Assembly: GCA_934045075.1 (NCBI GenBank)
Contig: OW203734.1
Coordinates: 13,762,016 to 13,826,015 of the forward strand
Direction: 5' to 3'
DNA length: 64,000 nt
Source of the DNA: Yponomeuta sedellus
Lineage: Eukaryota; Arthropoda; Insecta; Lepidoptera; Yponomeutidae
Part shown: positions 31,261-42,916 of the stretch, one piece after another
How positions within the stretch are numbered: the stretch's first letter is position 1
How the letters are laid out: the number at the start of each line of letters is the position of its first letter
Made by a program: the position numbers and the translations under genes
Notes under the pieces: generated by a model
What the model saw: only the letters and a program-made list of their open reading frames with translations
Told to the model about the DNA's origin: nothing
Databases searched by the model: none

Positions 31261-34077
31261 AACTAGCCATGATTTTCTTATGAAACCATTTATTTATTTA
31301 TTTGCTTACAGATTTGTGTAAAGTTTTTATACAATCTCATTTTTACGTTATTATCCGACTACGGCGTACAAAAGGTGGATTCAATCTTCATAACATTTTT
31401 TACTAGTCAACCCGCAAAAGGTATAGTAGAGGCAAAAATAGTGGTAGGCACCCACGCGTAAGAAAAGTTACAAATGTCAAATATAAAAATTTAAATATGT
31501 TACAATGAGTGGGGAACTTATTATATAAACGAAGTTTTTTGCAATAATATAGTACACTTTCAATTTGTACGTTTAATGTAGAGTTATAAACAGAATGGAA
31601 ATAATTAAATAACAAACACAAAACACAATTAACGTTTCCTTAAATGTACATAAATCCAGGAGGTAAAATATATTATTTTCAATTAGCGATTTTACAAGTG
31701 ACCTTTGCAGGTGGGCCGGTGGCTATTAGGACCTCTTAAATTCAGCAATTCCCAATTCCCACCTCACTATTTCACCTACGTGCATGGAATTATGCCTCCC
31801 ACTTATTTTTATTCGATCCCCTCGACGACTAGAATCCAAGATACTTCCTAATGGAATTCCGTTTTATTTAATCACTCGCTCAATTAAACCTTGTGAGGCC
31901 ACGGTTGAAAAATATTTAATATTCTGATATAGGACTGAGCAATAAATCAAAAGAGTACACACAAATAGCTTAACCCCAAATTGTGTGAGTGAAACAATAA
32001 AATGCGAGTATCTTTGAAGGATGTTTAAATTTTATTGTAGCTTTGAGCCGGTACTCAAATACGTGCAAGCATGCATACATACACACATACATAATATGAA
32101 ATAACGCGACAACGTGTTCAGGTATTTTTGAGTTAAATATTATTACATTTTTACTGCGGCGGTTATAAAAATGTATAAATTGTAAATTGGATTTTACCAA
32201 TTGAAATATATACATAGGTATGTACCTAAAATCAAGGCTTTATTTCGGAGAGGTAGGCAGACATCAGCTTTTTGCCATGTTATTAATGATTGTAATGTCT
32301 TTATTTATTACCTTTTAACTATTATCGTTTTATTTTGCATCTATAGAGTTATTTACAAAAATAGCAATTTCTAAATACTCAAAACATATTTTTACCTGAT
32401 ACAGGATCCATCATCTGTAATATTGGTGAACCGTGAACCGACCTCAGTAAATTAATGTTATACATAGAAGAACACATTCTATTCCTATTCTAAATAACAC
32501 ATTATTTATAAAAGAGCGTCACTATTCAGCAAAAATTCAATCTTATTTCGCAAAACAGACTCTTATTTCGCAAATAAGAATATAATTATTTAAGTATTGT
32601 ATTGTTACTGACTTTCTTTAACCTCCTCACAGCTGAGACTCATTTTTTTTCAGATATGAATGAAATTCGAGATTGAAGTTCTTTAGGGATTACTTTTTAA
32701 CTAAAAAAATATTTAAAAATATCTAGCCCTACAAAATCTAGGTTTTTCTTATGTCCTACCATTAGGAAAAATGGAGAGTATAACTATATTATGTAAAGCT
32801 TATAGTACCTATTGACGTTAAGTGGTATTCAGGCTGGTTCAAGAAAATCTGTCTTTTGTCTCAAATTATTCAAACCTTATATCGACAACCTGGGTTGATG
32901 AGATCTTGATGATAATAAAGCCTGCCCTCGGCCTGATTGTAGTGATCTACGAGGGCCACGAGAACTTTTGCCTTGTCGCAATCCTCTAGAAGTATGTCAG
33001 TGTATACAAGAAGAGTCAGAAAATGCGGGACTAGCTGGTAGAGGTGAATCATCCGATTCTGAACTGCTTGAAGAATCAATTAAATTTAACATTTGACGGT
33101 CTCCCAGAGGTAGTTCTTCGAAGGTTGGCCTTAGTCATCGTCCTCACAACTAAGATTTACGTCAGAATTCTCGAGAATTCCTAGACCTTCAGTCTCAGAT
33201 GTGACTATAAAAAAATCCAAAAGAATTAATCACTTAACTGCCCGCAAAGTTCACACATTTAGAACATAAACATATAAGATTTGTAATAATAATCTGCGTG
33301 AGTCCTGTATGTAGGACATAAAACTTTAGTGCATAGTAAGTAACAGAATCAATGACTATTTTTGCAAATAATCGCTTGAAACTGCAAAATAATAAGTATA
33401 AAATATAAATATAGGATGAATTCATATGTTACATCACATAAACATACGATGGGACAGGATTTAACATACCATTTCGCGCACACCCGATGACTCGTCTTGA
33501 CCCGAAAGCCTTTTTGACACAAGTGACCTTCCATCCAGCGACTAACTTACTTCCTAGAGATTTAAAAGCTAGCACTAGATGGCACTATAGGTAATCCGTT
33601 TAATGAATGTCAATATTTTCCTTCCACGATTTTTTTGTTTTCTATGTACTGCCCCTAGGACGATTTCAGAGAGGAGGTTAAACGAATTTTTTCAGGATTT
33701 GCGCATTTTATAAATAACTCTTCATTAAACCTTAATTTCAGTAGGTCTGAGGTACCAATTTTTTACCACACGATAATCTGCTATTCTTCTATTGATGCCT
33801 GAATAGTAATGATACCCAATTCACGATAAGTACATTGTTAAAATTGCCATTTGTCAAATGAGGTTCACACAGCGTTAGCTGTAGGTAAGAGTATAATGTA
33901 AGAGTATACATTGATATTATTTAGATGCTGAGTTGATTTTTTGTGATGAATGTTTTGTTTCACGGGTAAGCAGGCCCTGCCCTAACACATTGGCCCAAAC
34001 AATTAGCTCCTCTAAAGTCCCGACTATGGAAGTGTCCTATCAAATCCACGCGTGGAAAATTATGGAAAAGTAATTAG
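31261..34077. other. Unassigned intronic sequence
   Basis: 2.8 kb, the longest feature-poor stretch, AT-rich throughout. Short frames (31403-31621, 31970-32215, 32870-33079, 33234-33534) carry no motif. Confidence 0.5.
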
Positions 34078-34230
34078 ATAAAAAGTACCCGGAACCAGTG
34101 TGCGTGCATGCAAAGAGTTTTGAACGTTGACGAAGCGAAGGTCATCTGTCAGGATAGTGGCAAGTGGCGGTCCCTGGTCTCTGCCTATCCCTCTGGGATA
34201 CAGGCGTGAGGTTATGTTATGTGATGTAAT
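34078..34230 (+). pseudogene. Non-LTR polymerase C-terminus fragment
   Basis: It encodes the RKSTRN-QCACMQR and NVDEAKVICQDSGKWRSLVS segments and SAYPSGIQA with a stop. It lies upstream of a fragment that precedes it in the protein (34276), so the two are separate insertions or a rearrangement. Confidence 0.65.
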
Positions 34231-34275
34231 TAGATTATTTTTTGGTTCTGTATCTCAATAGACAAAAACTAAATC

Positions 34276-34498
34276 TTGTTGACTGAAAAGGCTCTACTGA
34301 CTAGAATTGAGAAAGGAATGTGGCGTTGGTTTGGACATGTGGAGAAAATGAAGGAAGAAAGATTGGCGAAACAAATATATAGATTGAATGTGGGTGGAAG
34401 GGCCAGTAAGGGACGTCCCAGGCGAACATACTTTGACCAAATAGGGTATGTATTAACAAAGGGGAAGACAAAAAGTACGCGGAACCGGCGAGCATGAT
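34276..34498 (+). pseudogene. Non-LTR polymerase fragment (WFGHVEK...STRNRRA)
   Basis: It encodes RIEKGMWRWFGHVEKMKEER, LAKQIY, GRASKGRPRRTYFDQIGYVL and STRNRRA, then breaks off against a perfect palindrome at 34514. It keeps the GRPRRTY motif that the copy at 28160 has lost. Confidence 0.7.
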
Positions 34499-34513
34499 AA
34501 TTGCTGAGACAAT

Positions 34514-34557
34514 GATAATTTCATTAGTCGGTGCATGCACCGACTAATGAAATTATC
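34514..34557. repeat. Perfect 44-base palindrome without loop
   Basis: The arms 34514-34535 and 34536-34557 are exact complements meeting at GGTGCATGCACC. One mismatch extends the symmetry to 34511-34560. It abuts the broken end of a LINE fragment. Confidence 0.92.
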
Positions 34558-34569
34558 GTTGTGTTTAAA

Positions 34570-34650
34570 AAAATTGAGAAGAGTTAGTTGCTTTTAGCAA
34601 TAAGGCCGCCCATTGTACTTTGTATCTTTATATGTTTTATAATATGCGTT
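34570..34650 (+). repeat. Retroelement 3' end fragment
   Basis: TTAGCAATAAGGCCGCCCAT and TGTACTTTGTATCTTTATAT match the dispersed 3' end seen reversed at 1850-1965. Confidence 0.5.
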
Positions 34651-34655
34651 CTGGT

Positions 34656-34893
34656 GGCTTCGCAAGGCACGTTAAGCCGTTTGTGCCGGCTGTCATATAA
34701 TGGCAGTCGTTAAGCCATGTCAGAGGCCTTATGGGCGGCTTGAAAACTTCTGTACGTAAGGCTCGTCACTGTCTTGCAATCCTCTACCAACCCGGCCTTG
34801 GCCCCCGTGGTGGAGTACGGCCTAACCTTCCTGTGATGCAGGAAGAGACCCGTGCCCCAGCAGTGGGGATATACAACGGTTAATAACGATGTG
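34656..34893 (+). mobile_element. Family A retroposon without the 5S-like head
   Basis: It starts at CTTCGCAAGGCACGTTAAGC and keeps a clean body and tail (GTTAAGCCATGTCAGAGGCC, GAAGAGACCCGTGCCCCAGC, TTAATAACGAT). Confidence 0.8.
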
Positions 34894-34935
34894 CTCTGGT
34901 GTACAATTAATAATGTTCTTATCTTATCTTAGAGT

Positions 34936-35288
34936 TGATGAATTGTTTGTCATTATAACGCTAAAGACGCAAGTCCCGTAAGCGATATTATTTATGTCTA
35001 TGTAATGCAAAAAGAAATGAATTCTCATTATCGTCATGACATCGCAGCTGGTAGGTACTTGACACCGACGACAGTTTTAACAGTAACAGCGGACCTTCGT
35101 TATCGAAAACAAGAGGTTGTTTATCAATGTCAAGTATCGAATCTCATTACTCAACCTTAATCTTGTTCACCTTTACTGTTCAACTTGAGAGCTAAACCGT
35201 GGTGGAAATATTTTTTCTTAGACGTTTTCACTTAGGGAATTGTCGGCTTGTCCACAATAATATTTCAAGTTCCATGTCGATATGATAA
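34936..35288. other. Unassigned intronic sequence
   Basis: No supported feature. Confidence 0.5.
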
Positions 35289-35600
35289 TTTCGATATCAA
35301 CTCTTGTATGTCCCTACTGCTGGGGCACGGGTCTCTTCCTGCATCGCAGGAGGGTTAGGCTGTACTCTACCACGGGGGCTAAGTTCAGTTTAGTGGAGGA
35401 TTGAAAGACTGACTGTGGCTTATCAAGCCGGCTTTAAGGTCTCTGGCATCTTACAATGGCTTAGCATGCTTTGGAAAGGATGGAAGCGATAGGAAAAAAT
35501 TCCACTAGCGGTAGTCACGGGGCGGTCACCCATCCTCACTGCGCCTATTGTTGCTTAACACAAGTTATTGGAATCAATTCGACTAGGCCACGAGCGCTAA
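35289..35600 (-). mobile_element. Family A retroposon, near full length
   Basis: It runs from TTCGATATCAACTCTTG to GGCCACGAGCGC. The head on the minus strand has GTTAAGCAACAATAGGCGCA and GATGGGTGACCG. It directly abuts the family C SINE at 35601-35802. Confidence 0.85.
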
Positions 35601-35802
35601 GGTGATTTATTAAATTCATAATACGACTCCACACAATCACTCGAGCTGGTCCCAAACTAGGATACCCTGTACTATGGTAACCAGGCAAGGACGTCACAAA
35701 CATGAAAATACATCCAGGCTGTGGTATGGCGGCCCCCAGTGACAATCGAACCCACAACCTTTGTATTGGTAGTTGCGGCGTTGCTAGACCAACGAAGAAG
35801 TC
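35601..35802 (-). mobile_element. Family C tRNA-derived SINE, full length
   Basis: On the minus strand the head reads GTTGGTCTAGCAACGCCGC with B box GGTTCGATTGT. The body has CATGTTTGTGACGTCC and TACAGGGTATCCTAGTTTGG. Confidence 0.75.
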
Positions 35803-36130
35803 ATTATTTTGACACTTTTTTATCTATCAGGTGTGTGTGCTGTCTGGATAGTTTCTTTGTAAAGCTGTTTCTTTCTCTAGAAATAGTGACGCTAACTTGT
35901 GAGGAAAACTGTCTTTTGTTCGAACTAAATGATATTTTGATGACCTAAGAAAATTGCGTTGTAAAAATCTACGAAGAAGGACAAATAATAGGGTAAAGGG
36001 AACATCAGAGCACTTATCTCTATTGGCATGGTTCCAACTTGAAATTCAAGGTCTGTCTTGAAAACATGCTTAGTGATCACAGCAGCTTTCCTCTCAAGGA
36101 TAGTCGTATTGGTCATTATCATATTTAACT

Positions 36131-36445
36131 GCGGTTGTAGCGCAGTTATAGAATGCCAGCCTCTCATTTTTGATATCGTGAGTTTGATCCCCGACATGCA
36201 GTAATGACATTGTTTTCTAAGTTACGTACAAGTTAATACGTTGTGAGTAGCAATACCACTCGCCAACGGCAAAGGAAAACATCGTGAGGTGAATTGAGCG
36301 TCTAAGACTCAGAACACAAAAATAAGGTCTAAGATTTTTACATATTTAGCCAAGCTCTCAAAATTGACAATCCGCGGTGGACACGCGTGGTATTTAAGCC
36401 CGTACTCTCTCTCTCTGAGAGACGGCAATGGGACGTATATAGGGT
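36131..36445 (+). mobile_element. Family B' tRNA-derived SINE
   Basis: The head GCGGTTGTAGCGCAGTTATA is followed by a degenerate B box (AGTTTGATCCC), GGAAAACATCGTGAGG, then GCGGTGGACACGCGTGGTAT and a CTCTCTCTCTGAGAGA block. The last matches are AATGGGACGTATATAGG. Confidence 0.75.
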
Positions 36446-36467
36446 ACACACAAGTATTCAAATTCAT

Positions 36468-36777
36468 CAGAGTGCTTAGTGCGAGTTTTTTAACTACTCG
36501 ATCGCGTTAACGTAAACTCATATTTCTATGGCATCGAGGAAGCGCCACCTAGCGACAAGTATGGAAATTAAAATTGCTGAGTGCGAGTTGTAATGGTTTA
36601 CGTTGAGAAGTGAACACGTTTACCAGCCAAAACGCGAATAAACGCGAGTGCGAGTTGTACTGTGACAGCGTTTTCCAGCTCGAACGGTTAACTTACTCAT
36701 ATTCACTACTCAATGCTCGATTAACGCGGTAGTAAAGTTATTCGATTGGATCTGTCAAACTCGCACTAAGCACTCTG
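36468..36777. mobile_element. MITE-like element with 21-base terminal inverted repeats
   Basis: Ends at 36468-36488 (starting CAGAGTGCTTAGTGCGAG) and 36757-36777 are exact complements. Inside, GAGTGCGAGTTGTA occurs twice. The element is 310 bases with no frame. The only candidate duplication is AT, so its superfamily is uncertain. Confidence 0.8.
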
Positions 36778-37047
36778 ATACTAAACAGGTAGGTACTAAA
36801 CTGATAGCGCAAAGAATAATTTAGGAATGTTGTTGAAAGTTTCACATTTTTTCTTACTATCTCCGTACCTACGCAAGGTAATCTATACAAGGTAAAGCTA
36901 ATCATTTGGAAACATCCGCCTTGGTTACGTACCTTTTAAGTACAGATCTGCGCAAAAACAAAATATCTAATGGACTATTTTGTAATTCAATATCGCTGTC
37001 ATGTCTCAGATACCCACTAAAATGCGGTTTCCACCATATGTAATACA

Positions 37048-37115
37048 TTCGATATCAATCTTTGTATGACCCCAGTGCTGGGGCACGGGTATCTTCCTGC
37101 ATCGCACGGGGGCCA
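37048..37115 (-). mobile_element. Family A retroposon, 3' tip
   Basis: CGATATCAATCTTTGTATG, CAGTGCTGGGGCACGGGTAT and ACGGGGGCCAA match the tail, with a deletion after CATCGCA. Confidence 0.65.
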
Positions 37116-37261
37116 ATGTGTGTTAAATAATACGCCTCAAATCTATGTGGTAGAGTTAAGTAAACATTCTACTTTGGCACACAGATGTATGCGTTAAAAA
37201 CGTTGACTACATCCCTATACGTACCATTGCAGTGGTGCTATATATAACTACTACAACTCCA

Positions 37262-37366
37262 CAAATGTAAGTAACTTGGAAACACAGTTATTGGTACATG
37301 CCGGGAATCAAACCCACGACAATGCAAGGCCGGCGGTCTACTTGCACTACCACCGCTGCGTAAAAA
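37262..37366 (-). mobile_element. Family B-type SINE head
   Basis: The minus strand reads GCGGTGGTAGTGCAAGTAGA, then GGGTTTGATTCCCGGCATGT and ACCAATAACTGTG, i.e. a tRNA-like head and the start of the body. Confidence 0.65.
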
Positions 37367-37574
37367 CAGTACTGTATTCCCGAACGTATTCCAATTATCT
37401 GTATTTTAATTATTATCACATCATTGGATGCATCAGTGAATGCATATTGAAAATTACTAATTGTGCATTTTAATTGCTCGCCAGTTTAATCTCTTAACGG
37501 ACAAACTGCCATTATGGGAGGTTGATCATATTTTTGGCCTCACTATTGTTTTAATTGCCACCACGAATATTTAA

Positions 37575-37648
37575 ACACAAACACACACACACACATACAT
37601 ACACACATACACACACACATACACACACACAGACACACACACACTCAC
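37575..37648. repeat. (CA)n microsatellite
   Basis: An impure CA tract with TACA interruptions. Confidence 0.9.
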
Positions 37649-37649
37649 G

Positions 37650-37740
37650 CATAAATCCCGTAGTGACAGGCAGAGACCAGGGTCTGCCACTCACTACGAT
37701 CATTGATAGACCTCTGTCGCTTTATCAACATTTAAATATA
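37650..37740 (-). pseudogene. Decayed non-LTR C-terminus fragment
   Basis: GACAGGCAGAGACCAGGGTC and TGCCACTCACTACGATCATT resemble the reverse of the WQSLVSAYP segment at 28160-28455. The match is diverged. Confidence 0.4.
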
Positions 37741-37756
37741 AATACTTAAAGGATTT

Positions 37757-37945
37757 GACGCGGTAGCAGCGGAGCGGTGTAGAAAGCCGACTACATAATT
37801 CGACGACTAATGGACATCATTGGACATCATAGGTTCAAGCCCCGGCACGCACTTATAACTTTATTTTCTAAGTTATGTACATTTGTGAAGGCATAGTAGC
37901 AACACGACTCGCTGAAGCTGAAGGAAAACATCGTAAGTAAACCCT
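37757..37945 (+). mobile_element. Family B'-like SINE, diverged
   Basis: GTAGAAAGCCGAC and AGGTTCAAGCCCCGGCACGC suggest the tRNA-like head. TTTCTAAGTTATGTACATTT and GAAGGAAAACATCGTAAG are body blocks. Confidence 0.55.
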
Positions 37946-38317
37946 AGTGTATGAAGTTTTAACGTACCCCAGCGCTTGCTGCGCACAATGGCTCAATTGT
38001 GGGGCTAAGTGCGTAAATTTCAGGTCTGACTGACCACTTAAACCTGAGTGTCTGAGGTGGTATAGAACTTGCTTACACTTTGGCCTGGCTTCTTATACTT
38101 TCACTAAATAAGTACTCAAGTAACGTTCTGTCACACTCTTTGCTGAGAAATTCGAAGAGACAGCACTATGTACAGTTAAGAATTTACTTCACAATTCTCA
38201 ATACAGAAACTGTTCTTCCTTTGTCGTCTATATGTCTCTTTCTATGTTCGTTTCCCTTTTCTAAGGAATTTTAAATGTGAGAGAGTTTTTGAAAAGGGCG
38301 AAGGTTGAAAAGTTCTC

Positions 38318-38738
38318 GCTTTCTTTTTAAAAACCTATTTAGAGGCTAAAAATTCCACCCATGCCGGGATTCGAACCCGCGACCTCTGGCTATCCGTGCC
38401 AGCCCTCTTTCCAACTGAGCTAATGGGCGACTCACCGGCATCAGTGAAATTTCGAACCTCTTTACACTATTCTCTGTATTACGCAGAGGCAGTGACATCT
38501 GGCTGAAGTAAATTGCATCACTTACAGCCCCGAGTACCTACTTTGCAGGTAGGTTTTTACATCGGAATGATATCGCTGTACCCACATGATTATACTACAG
38601 TAAGTCGAACATTAGCTCAGTTGGAAAGAGCGCTAGCACGGATAGCCAGAGGTCGCGAGTTCGAATCCCGGCATGGGTGGAATTTTTAGCCTCTAAAATT
38701 CTCCTTAGCACGGGTTAGTGCATTAAAAATAAAAACAG
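38318..38738 (+). mobile_element. Family H retroposon, folded copy with two opposed tRNA-like modules
   Basis: The left arm is an antisense unit (TTTAAAAACCTATTTAGAGG, then the module in reverse and the full body). The right part is a sense module (TTAGCTCAGTTGGAAAGAGC, B box AGTTCGAATCC) plus an A-rich tail. The two tRNA-like modules face outward. No clean target duplication was found. Confidence 0.8.
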
Positions 38739-38931
38739 TATAATCCTTTGTTTTTGTTTTAAATAATGAATGCTTTTTGAAAAATGTAAGAAAAAGAAAT
38801 GATTCAAGGAAAAGTAAGGTAATACGTTTGACTGTAAAATGAGTGTTACCGACTCTCCTTTAATTTTAAAGGTTTGATCTAAGATCTAAACTGAGAAGAT
38901 TTTTTCCACTGGCAAACATCTTTTATTTATT

Positions 38932-39065
38932 AACGTACCACTACAGGGCACAAGCCTTCTCTCAGAGAGATAGAAATAGTATGGGCTTAATTACCACGCG
39001 TGCTCACCGCGTATTGGCAATTTCAGGTTTCCTCACGATGTCTTCCTTCACAAATAGCGGTACCG
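38932..39065 (-). mobile_element. Family B' SINE, tail half
   Basis: CGTACCACTACAGGGCACAA, GAGAGATAGAAATAG, CCACGCGTGCTCACCGCG and GGTTTCCTCACGATGTCTTC match the family in reverse. Confidence 0.7.
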
Positions 39066-39510
39066 ATAGAAAAGATCTCAAGGGGCAGAGTAATTCTTCC
39101 CACGAAGCGATAGCTAGCTTTGCACTTTGCATTGGGGAATATCTGGGTTAGATTCTCGTGAAATGCAGTTCAATCTCTGGTGCCTTGACATATATTGGCA
39201 CTACGTTTATCATATTGAATTCCTTTCAGCTGCAAGATGAATGCAAACAGTACAAGTATAAAATTCCGATAAGTAGTTTGATAAATCTCTCCAAAATATA
39301 AAGAAAAGATGAACCTTATAGGTGTGGGTTGAACAGCAATGTTTTATTTTTATGGGTAATATTATATACTTATAGGAAAAAAAGTCAAGCCTTCTACCCG
39401 AAAAGGGTGGACACAGACCATAGATTTGCACTTGTCAGGACCATGTCATATTTTGAAGGATGATCCTAATTATCGCTCGTGCGAGCGAGACAGCATATCA
39501 ACAAAGACCT
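39066..39510. other. Unassigned intronic sequence
   Basis: No supported feature. Confidence 0.5.
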
Positions 39511-39626
39511 TACGTTATCAACCCTTGTATGTCCCCACTGCTGGGGCACGGGTCTCTTCCTGCATCGCAGGAAGGATAGGCCTTACTTCACTACGGGGGC
39601 CAAGTCCGGGTTGGTGGAGACCTTAA
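39511..39626 (-). mobile_element. Family A retroposon, 3' end
   Basis: It runs GTTATCAACCCTTGTATGTC, CACTGCTGGGGCACGGGTCT, CCAAGTCCGGGTTGGTGGAG, then stops. Confidence 0.75.
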
Positions 39627-40523
39627 ACACATTATATTACACACAAATTATATTATAAAATTCAAAACGAATCAAAATTTAAAAAATACAGCTAAGTGCA
39701 TGTAGTTGCACGCGTAGTGTAGAATTTCTTAGAAAGAGAGGTTCCTAAGTAGTGTACAGAACTGAAAACCTCATCAAAGTAATTATTGACGGAATTTGTA
39801 CCAAGCATTCCTAATATAATACATCATATGAATATAACCTGTTTCATTTGATTTGACCGATATTGATTAGATTAGAGTAGAATCACTTTTTTGTACGAAA
39901 TAAGTTTATTATTGAATATTTTGTGAAAGTATTCCTAACTTTAAAGATTTATATCTATTTTTAATACATATTAAACGGCCAATCCAACAATGTGAAGGTT
40001 AACAAGGTGAAGGTGAGAACAAGGTGAGAAAAAAGTATTGCATCTCTAAACTACATATACCCTAAAAATATGTTTTAAAAATTTTTCTCTATCTAATACT
40101 TATCGTTTCTAAGCTAAGCCCCAATGAGACAGACATGGTGAAACTATGAAGGTTCCTTGTTGACTACGTAACCCTAAAAGGATTCATGACGCTTTGCGAT
40201 CGGAAAGGACCGCAAACACTACAGCGCGCATAATTTGTTTACCGATAGCCGTGCCAAAAACATTCGCCAATCCGGAGATCCGAGTGAAATACAGATAGCT
40301 CAACGGAATGAGCCGCAGGAAAAAAGAGACAATTCGCGTCACTCTGTCCCATATCTTTTATTTTACGACCAATACAACGTATCGGGCCTTGAGACGAGCA
40401 TACTTTGGCTGAGACCATGGCGTGAGAAGACAAAGTATTTCTTTACAGATAACCGACTAACCTTAAGCTTTGATACGGTGTAGCTGCAAAATTTTGCCGC
40501 AGAAAATCCGCTTTTTTAGTCAC
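39627..40523. other. Unassigned; unusual complex segment at 40150-40500
   Basis: 40150-40500 has higher GC and CpG than its surroundings and an 82-codon frame (40235-40483) with no domain. It could be an old element or a conserved intronic patch. I see no splice-site pair that makes it an exon. Confidence 0.35.
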
Positions 40524-40708
40524 CGATGTGATGTGATGTGGTGTGGCCTGGCGTGGCGTGCCGTAGCGTGGCGTGGCGTGGCGTGGCGTGGCGTGGCGTG
40601 GCGTGACGTGACGTGAAGTGACGTGACGTGACGAAACGTTACGTCACGTGACGTGACGTGACGTGACGAAACGTGACGTGACGTGACGAAACGTGACGTG
40701 ACGTCACG
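40524..40708. repeat. Pentanucleotide array (CGTGG)n turning into (CGTGA)n
   Basis: About 185 bases begin as TGATG/TGGTG, become CGTGG repeats and then GACGT repeats with GACGAAACGT variants and CACGTGACGT palindromic units. The serine/histidine-rich frame on the minus strand (40520-40813) is only a reading of this array. Confidence 0.92.
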
Positions 40709-41637
40709 GGTATAGATATATACGTATGAGTATGAGTGAAGGTGCCAATGAACGCTGTATAACATCTTATTACGCAGATGCATAGGCCAAAGTCTTTTTA
40801 GTACGAGCACCACATGCCAATTTAAAACAATCTCTTTACCAAAGAGTAATTCTTATCAGTAACAGCAAAACAAAACAACTTAATCTATAAAGGCCGAAAC
40901 CACAAAACAGAGTCATAAACTACAAGGAAATAGTCCGGAAATCAAAGTCTGATTTGGTTCCGTTGTTTTACCAGACGATTTATACGGGGTCGCTATTACT
41001 GAAATTGGACACCGCGTCTGTAATATACTGCTTCACTGATTACGTAGTTTTGGCCGTAAAACTTCTGCATTTCTGTATGGCTGACAAAGCTTATGCAGGT
41101 ATGCTGTACTTGCTGACAAGCGATTCAAATCAAATTAATTTATTTCAACGTTAAGAATTCACATTCTGTTTGGTGAACGTCAATGTACAATGTAAAATGT
41201 AAGCCGCTGCCTTCGGGCCGTATTGTAGTGGAGAAAAAGGCAGCGGAAAAAAAACTCCACTCTGACCATCTTTTCTCAAGTCATCTTAAACCAAACACAT
41301 CAGTTGCCACCTATACGTACACCTAATACGATTTTATGCTTGGCATTAACAACCTCAAATGCCAAAGCATTAGTCAAATATCTCACAATAGTAGGTAAAA
41401 CATAAGTGCTGCGGCCAGATACACGAACAGTACTCGATTCTAGCGTAAAGAAACTTAAGCGTTTACAAGCGTCTTGCTAAGCGTTTTACGATTTTATAGT
41501 AGCAAAACTTACGCTAATTGTCCCAGTTAGTTGGATTTCCATGTTTGTCATGTCCTTGCATAGCTAATGCAACATAAGGTACCCTTGACTATTACAAGTG
41601 ATTGAGGTGAATGAAATTTATTCAACAAGTCAAACAA
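40709..41637. other. Unassigned intronic sequence
   Basis: 0.9 kb without a supported gene. 41160-41225 has a short block (CAATGTACAATGTAA, GCCTTCGGGCCGTA) also seen near 3335-3375. Confidence 0.4.
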
Positions 41638-41850
41638 TTGCGAATGTGAGTGTAAGGGCTGGTAAGGGACGTCCCAGGCGACCAAATAGGGGATGTATTT
41701 AAAAAGGGAAAAATAAAAAGTACCCGGAACCGGCATGCGTGCATGCAACGACGTATGAACGTTGATGAAGCGAAGGTGATCTGTCAGGATTGTGGCAAGT
41801 GGCAGTCCCTGGTATCTGCCTACCCCTCTGGTATACAGGCGAAGTAAGTC
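41638..41850 (+). pseudogene. Non-LTR polymerase C-terminus fragment
   Basis: GGTAAGGGACGTCCCAGGCG, AGTACCCGGAACCGGCATGC and GAACGTTGATGAAGCGAAGG match 28160-28455, with a small deletion after GGCGACC that breaks the frame. Confidence 0.65.
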
Positions 41851-42478
41851 AAAAAAATTAATTTAACCTCCTCAGTCCGGATCCAGAAAATAACACCCCA
41901 TCAATATTAGGTTACTTCTGGATTTACTTACGTAGTGACATAAAGGTTGCCACAGAAGAAATAGTGGAAGTACCTTATTCAAATAAAAAAAAACGGACAC
42001 TTTTTGAGGTAATCCGCACTCAAAATTACAAAACCGCAGGGGTACGTTTATCGGTCGAAAATATTTGTGGTTGTACTTGTCATAATCACTCGTGTAGAGT
42101 ATGGACCTATGGGCATCACGTTCAGCGTATTGGCAGATTGTTGTGTGGAGCTTGGCAATAAATCTCTTCCAATTACCTAAGCGAAAGGGATTCTGATTAC
42201 ATCAATAACAACATAAACTGTGATGCAATTTCCAAATACGAAAAGGCTCATGGCAAATAACGGACTTGGAAGAGACAGGTCAATTGTTCTCGACATCAAG
42301 TTTGAAAAGAAATAACAAAAGACATGAAAGTAAAATAAAAAAGCGGGCGAAATGGCCACGCGCATTATAGAGTTACTCACTCATTACTCAGCCGTCAAAA
42401 TATGTGAACCTAAAAGAAGGGATTGCTTTACATACTTAAATACTTCTCAAGTAACTTTGTCGTCTATTATACGTTAAC
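41851..42478. other. Unassigned intronic sequence
   Basis: No supported feature. Confidence 0.5.
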
Positions 42479-42493
42479 TTGTAAAGGTTACTT

Positions 42494-42901
42494 TAAGCGG
42501 TGGTAGCTCAGTGGGTAGAACCATGGACCGCAAGCGAGAGCCCCAGGTTCGATCCCGAGTGCGGGCATGTACCAATGACTTTGTTTAATTTCAAAGCTAC
42601 GTATATTTGCGAATTTGTAGTCGCAATACCACACGCTAACGGTGAAGGAAAACATCGTGAGGAAACCTGCGGCTTGATTGGCTCCGCACGTATTGACTAG
42701 TCTTTCATGTGGGCTAGGCCGACTAAGCTGTCAGAATGGTATAGGTGCTGGGCAAGCCTACACCATCTATAAAACCATGTCCCAGGCACTACAGCGTCGG
42801 AGTGGTTCCTTCAGTCATCTAGTGTGAGTGAAGATACCACTGGACGCTGTATAAATCATCTCATTACGTAGATGCAAAAAAGGTCAATATATATGTATAT
42901 T
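42494..42901 (+). mobile_element. Family B tRNA-derived SINE, full length (reference copy)
   Basis: TTGTAAAGGTTACTT occurs on both sides (42479-42493 and 42902-42916), a 15-base target duplication. The tRNA-like head has A box TAGCTCAGTGGG and B box GGTTCGATCCC. The body includes CGGGCATGTACCAATGAC, GGAAAACATCGTGAGG, ATTGACTAGTCTTTC and GATACCACTGGACGC. The 3' end is ATTACGTAGATGCAAAAAAG followed by AT-rich sequence. Confidence 0.92.
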
Positions 42902-42916
42902 TTGTAAAGGTTACTT

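Noticed and set aside
40520..40813. 97-codon serine/histidine-rich protein
   Set aside because: It is a direct reading of the CGTGA pentanucleotide array.
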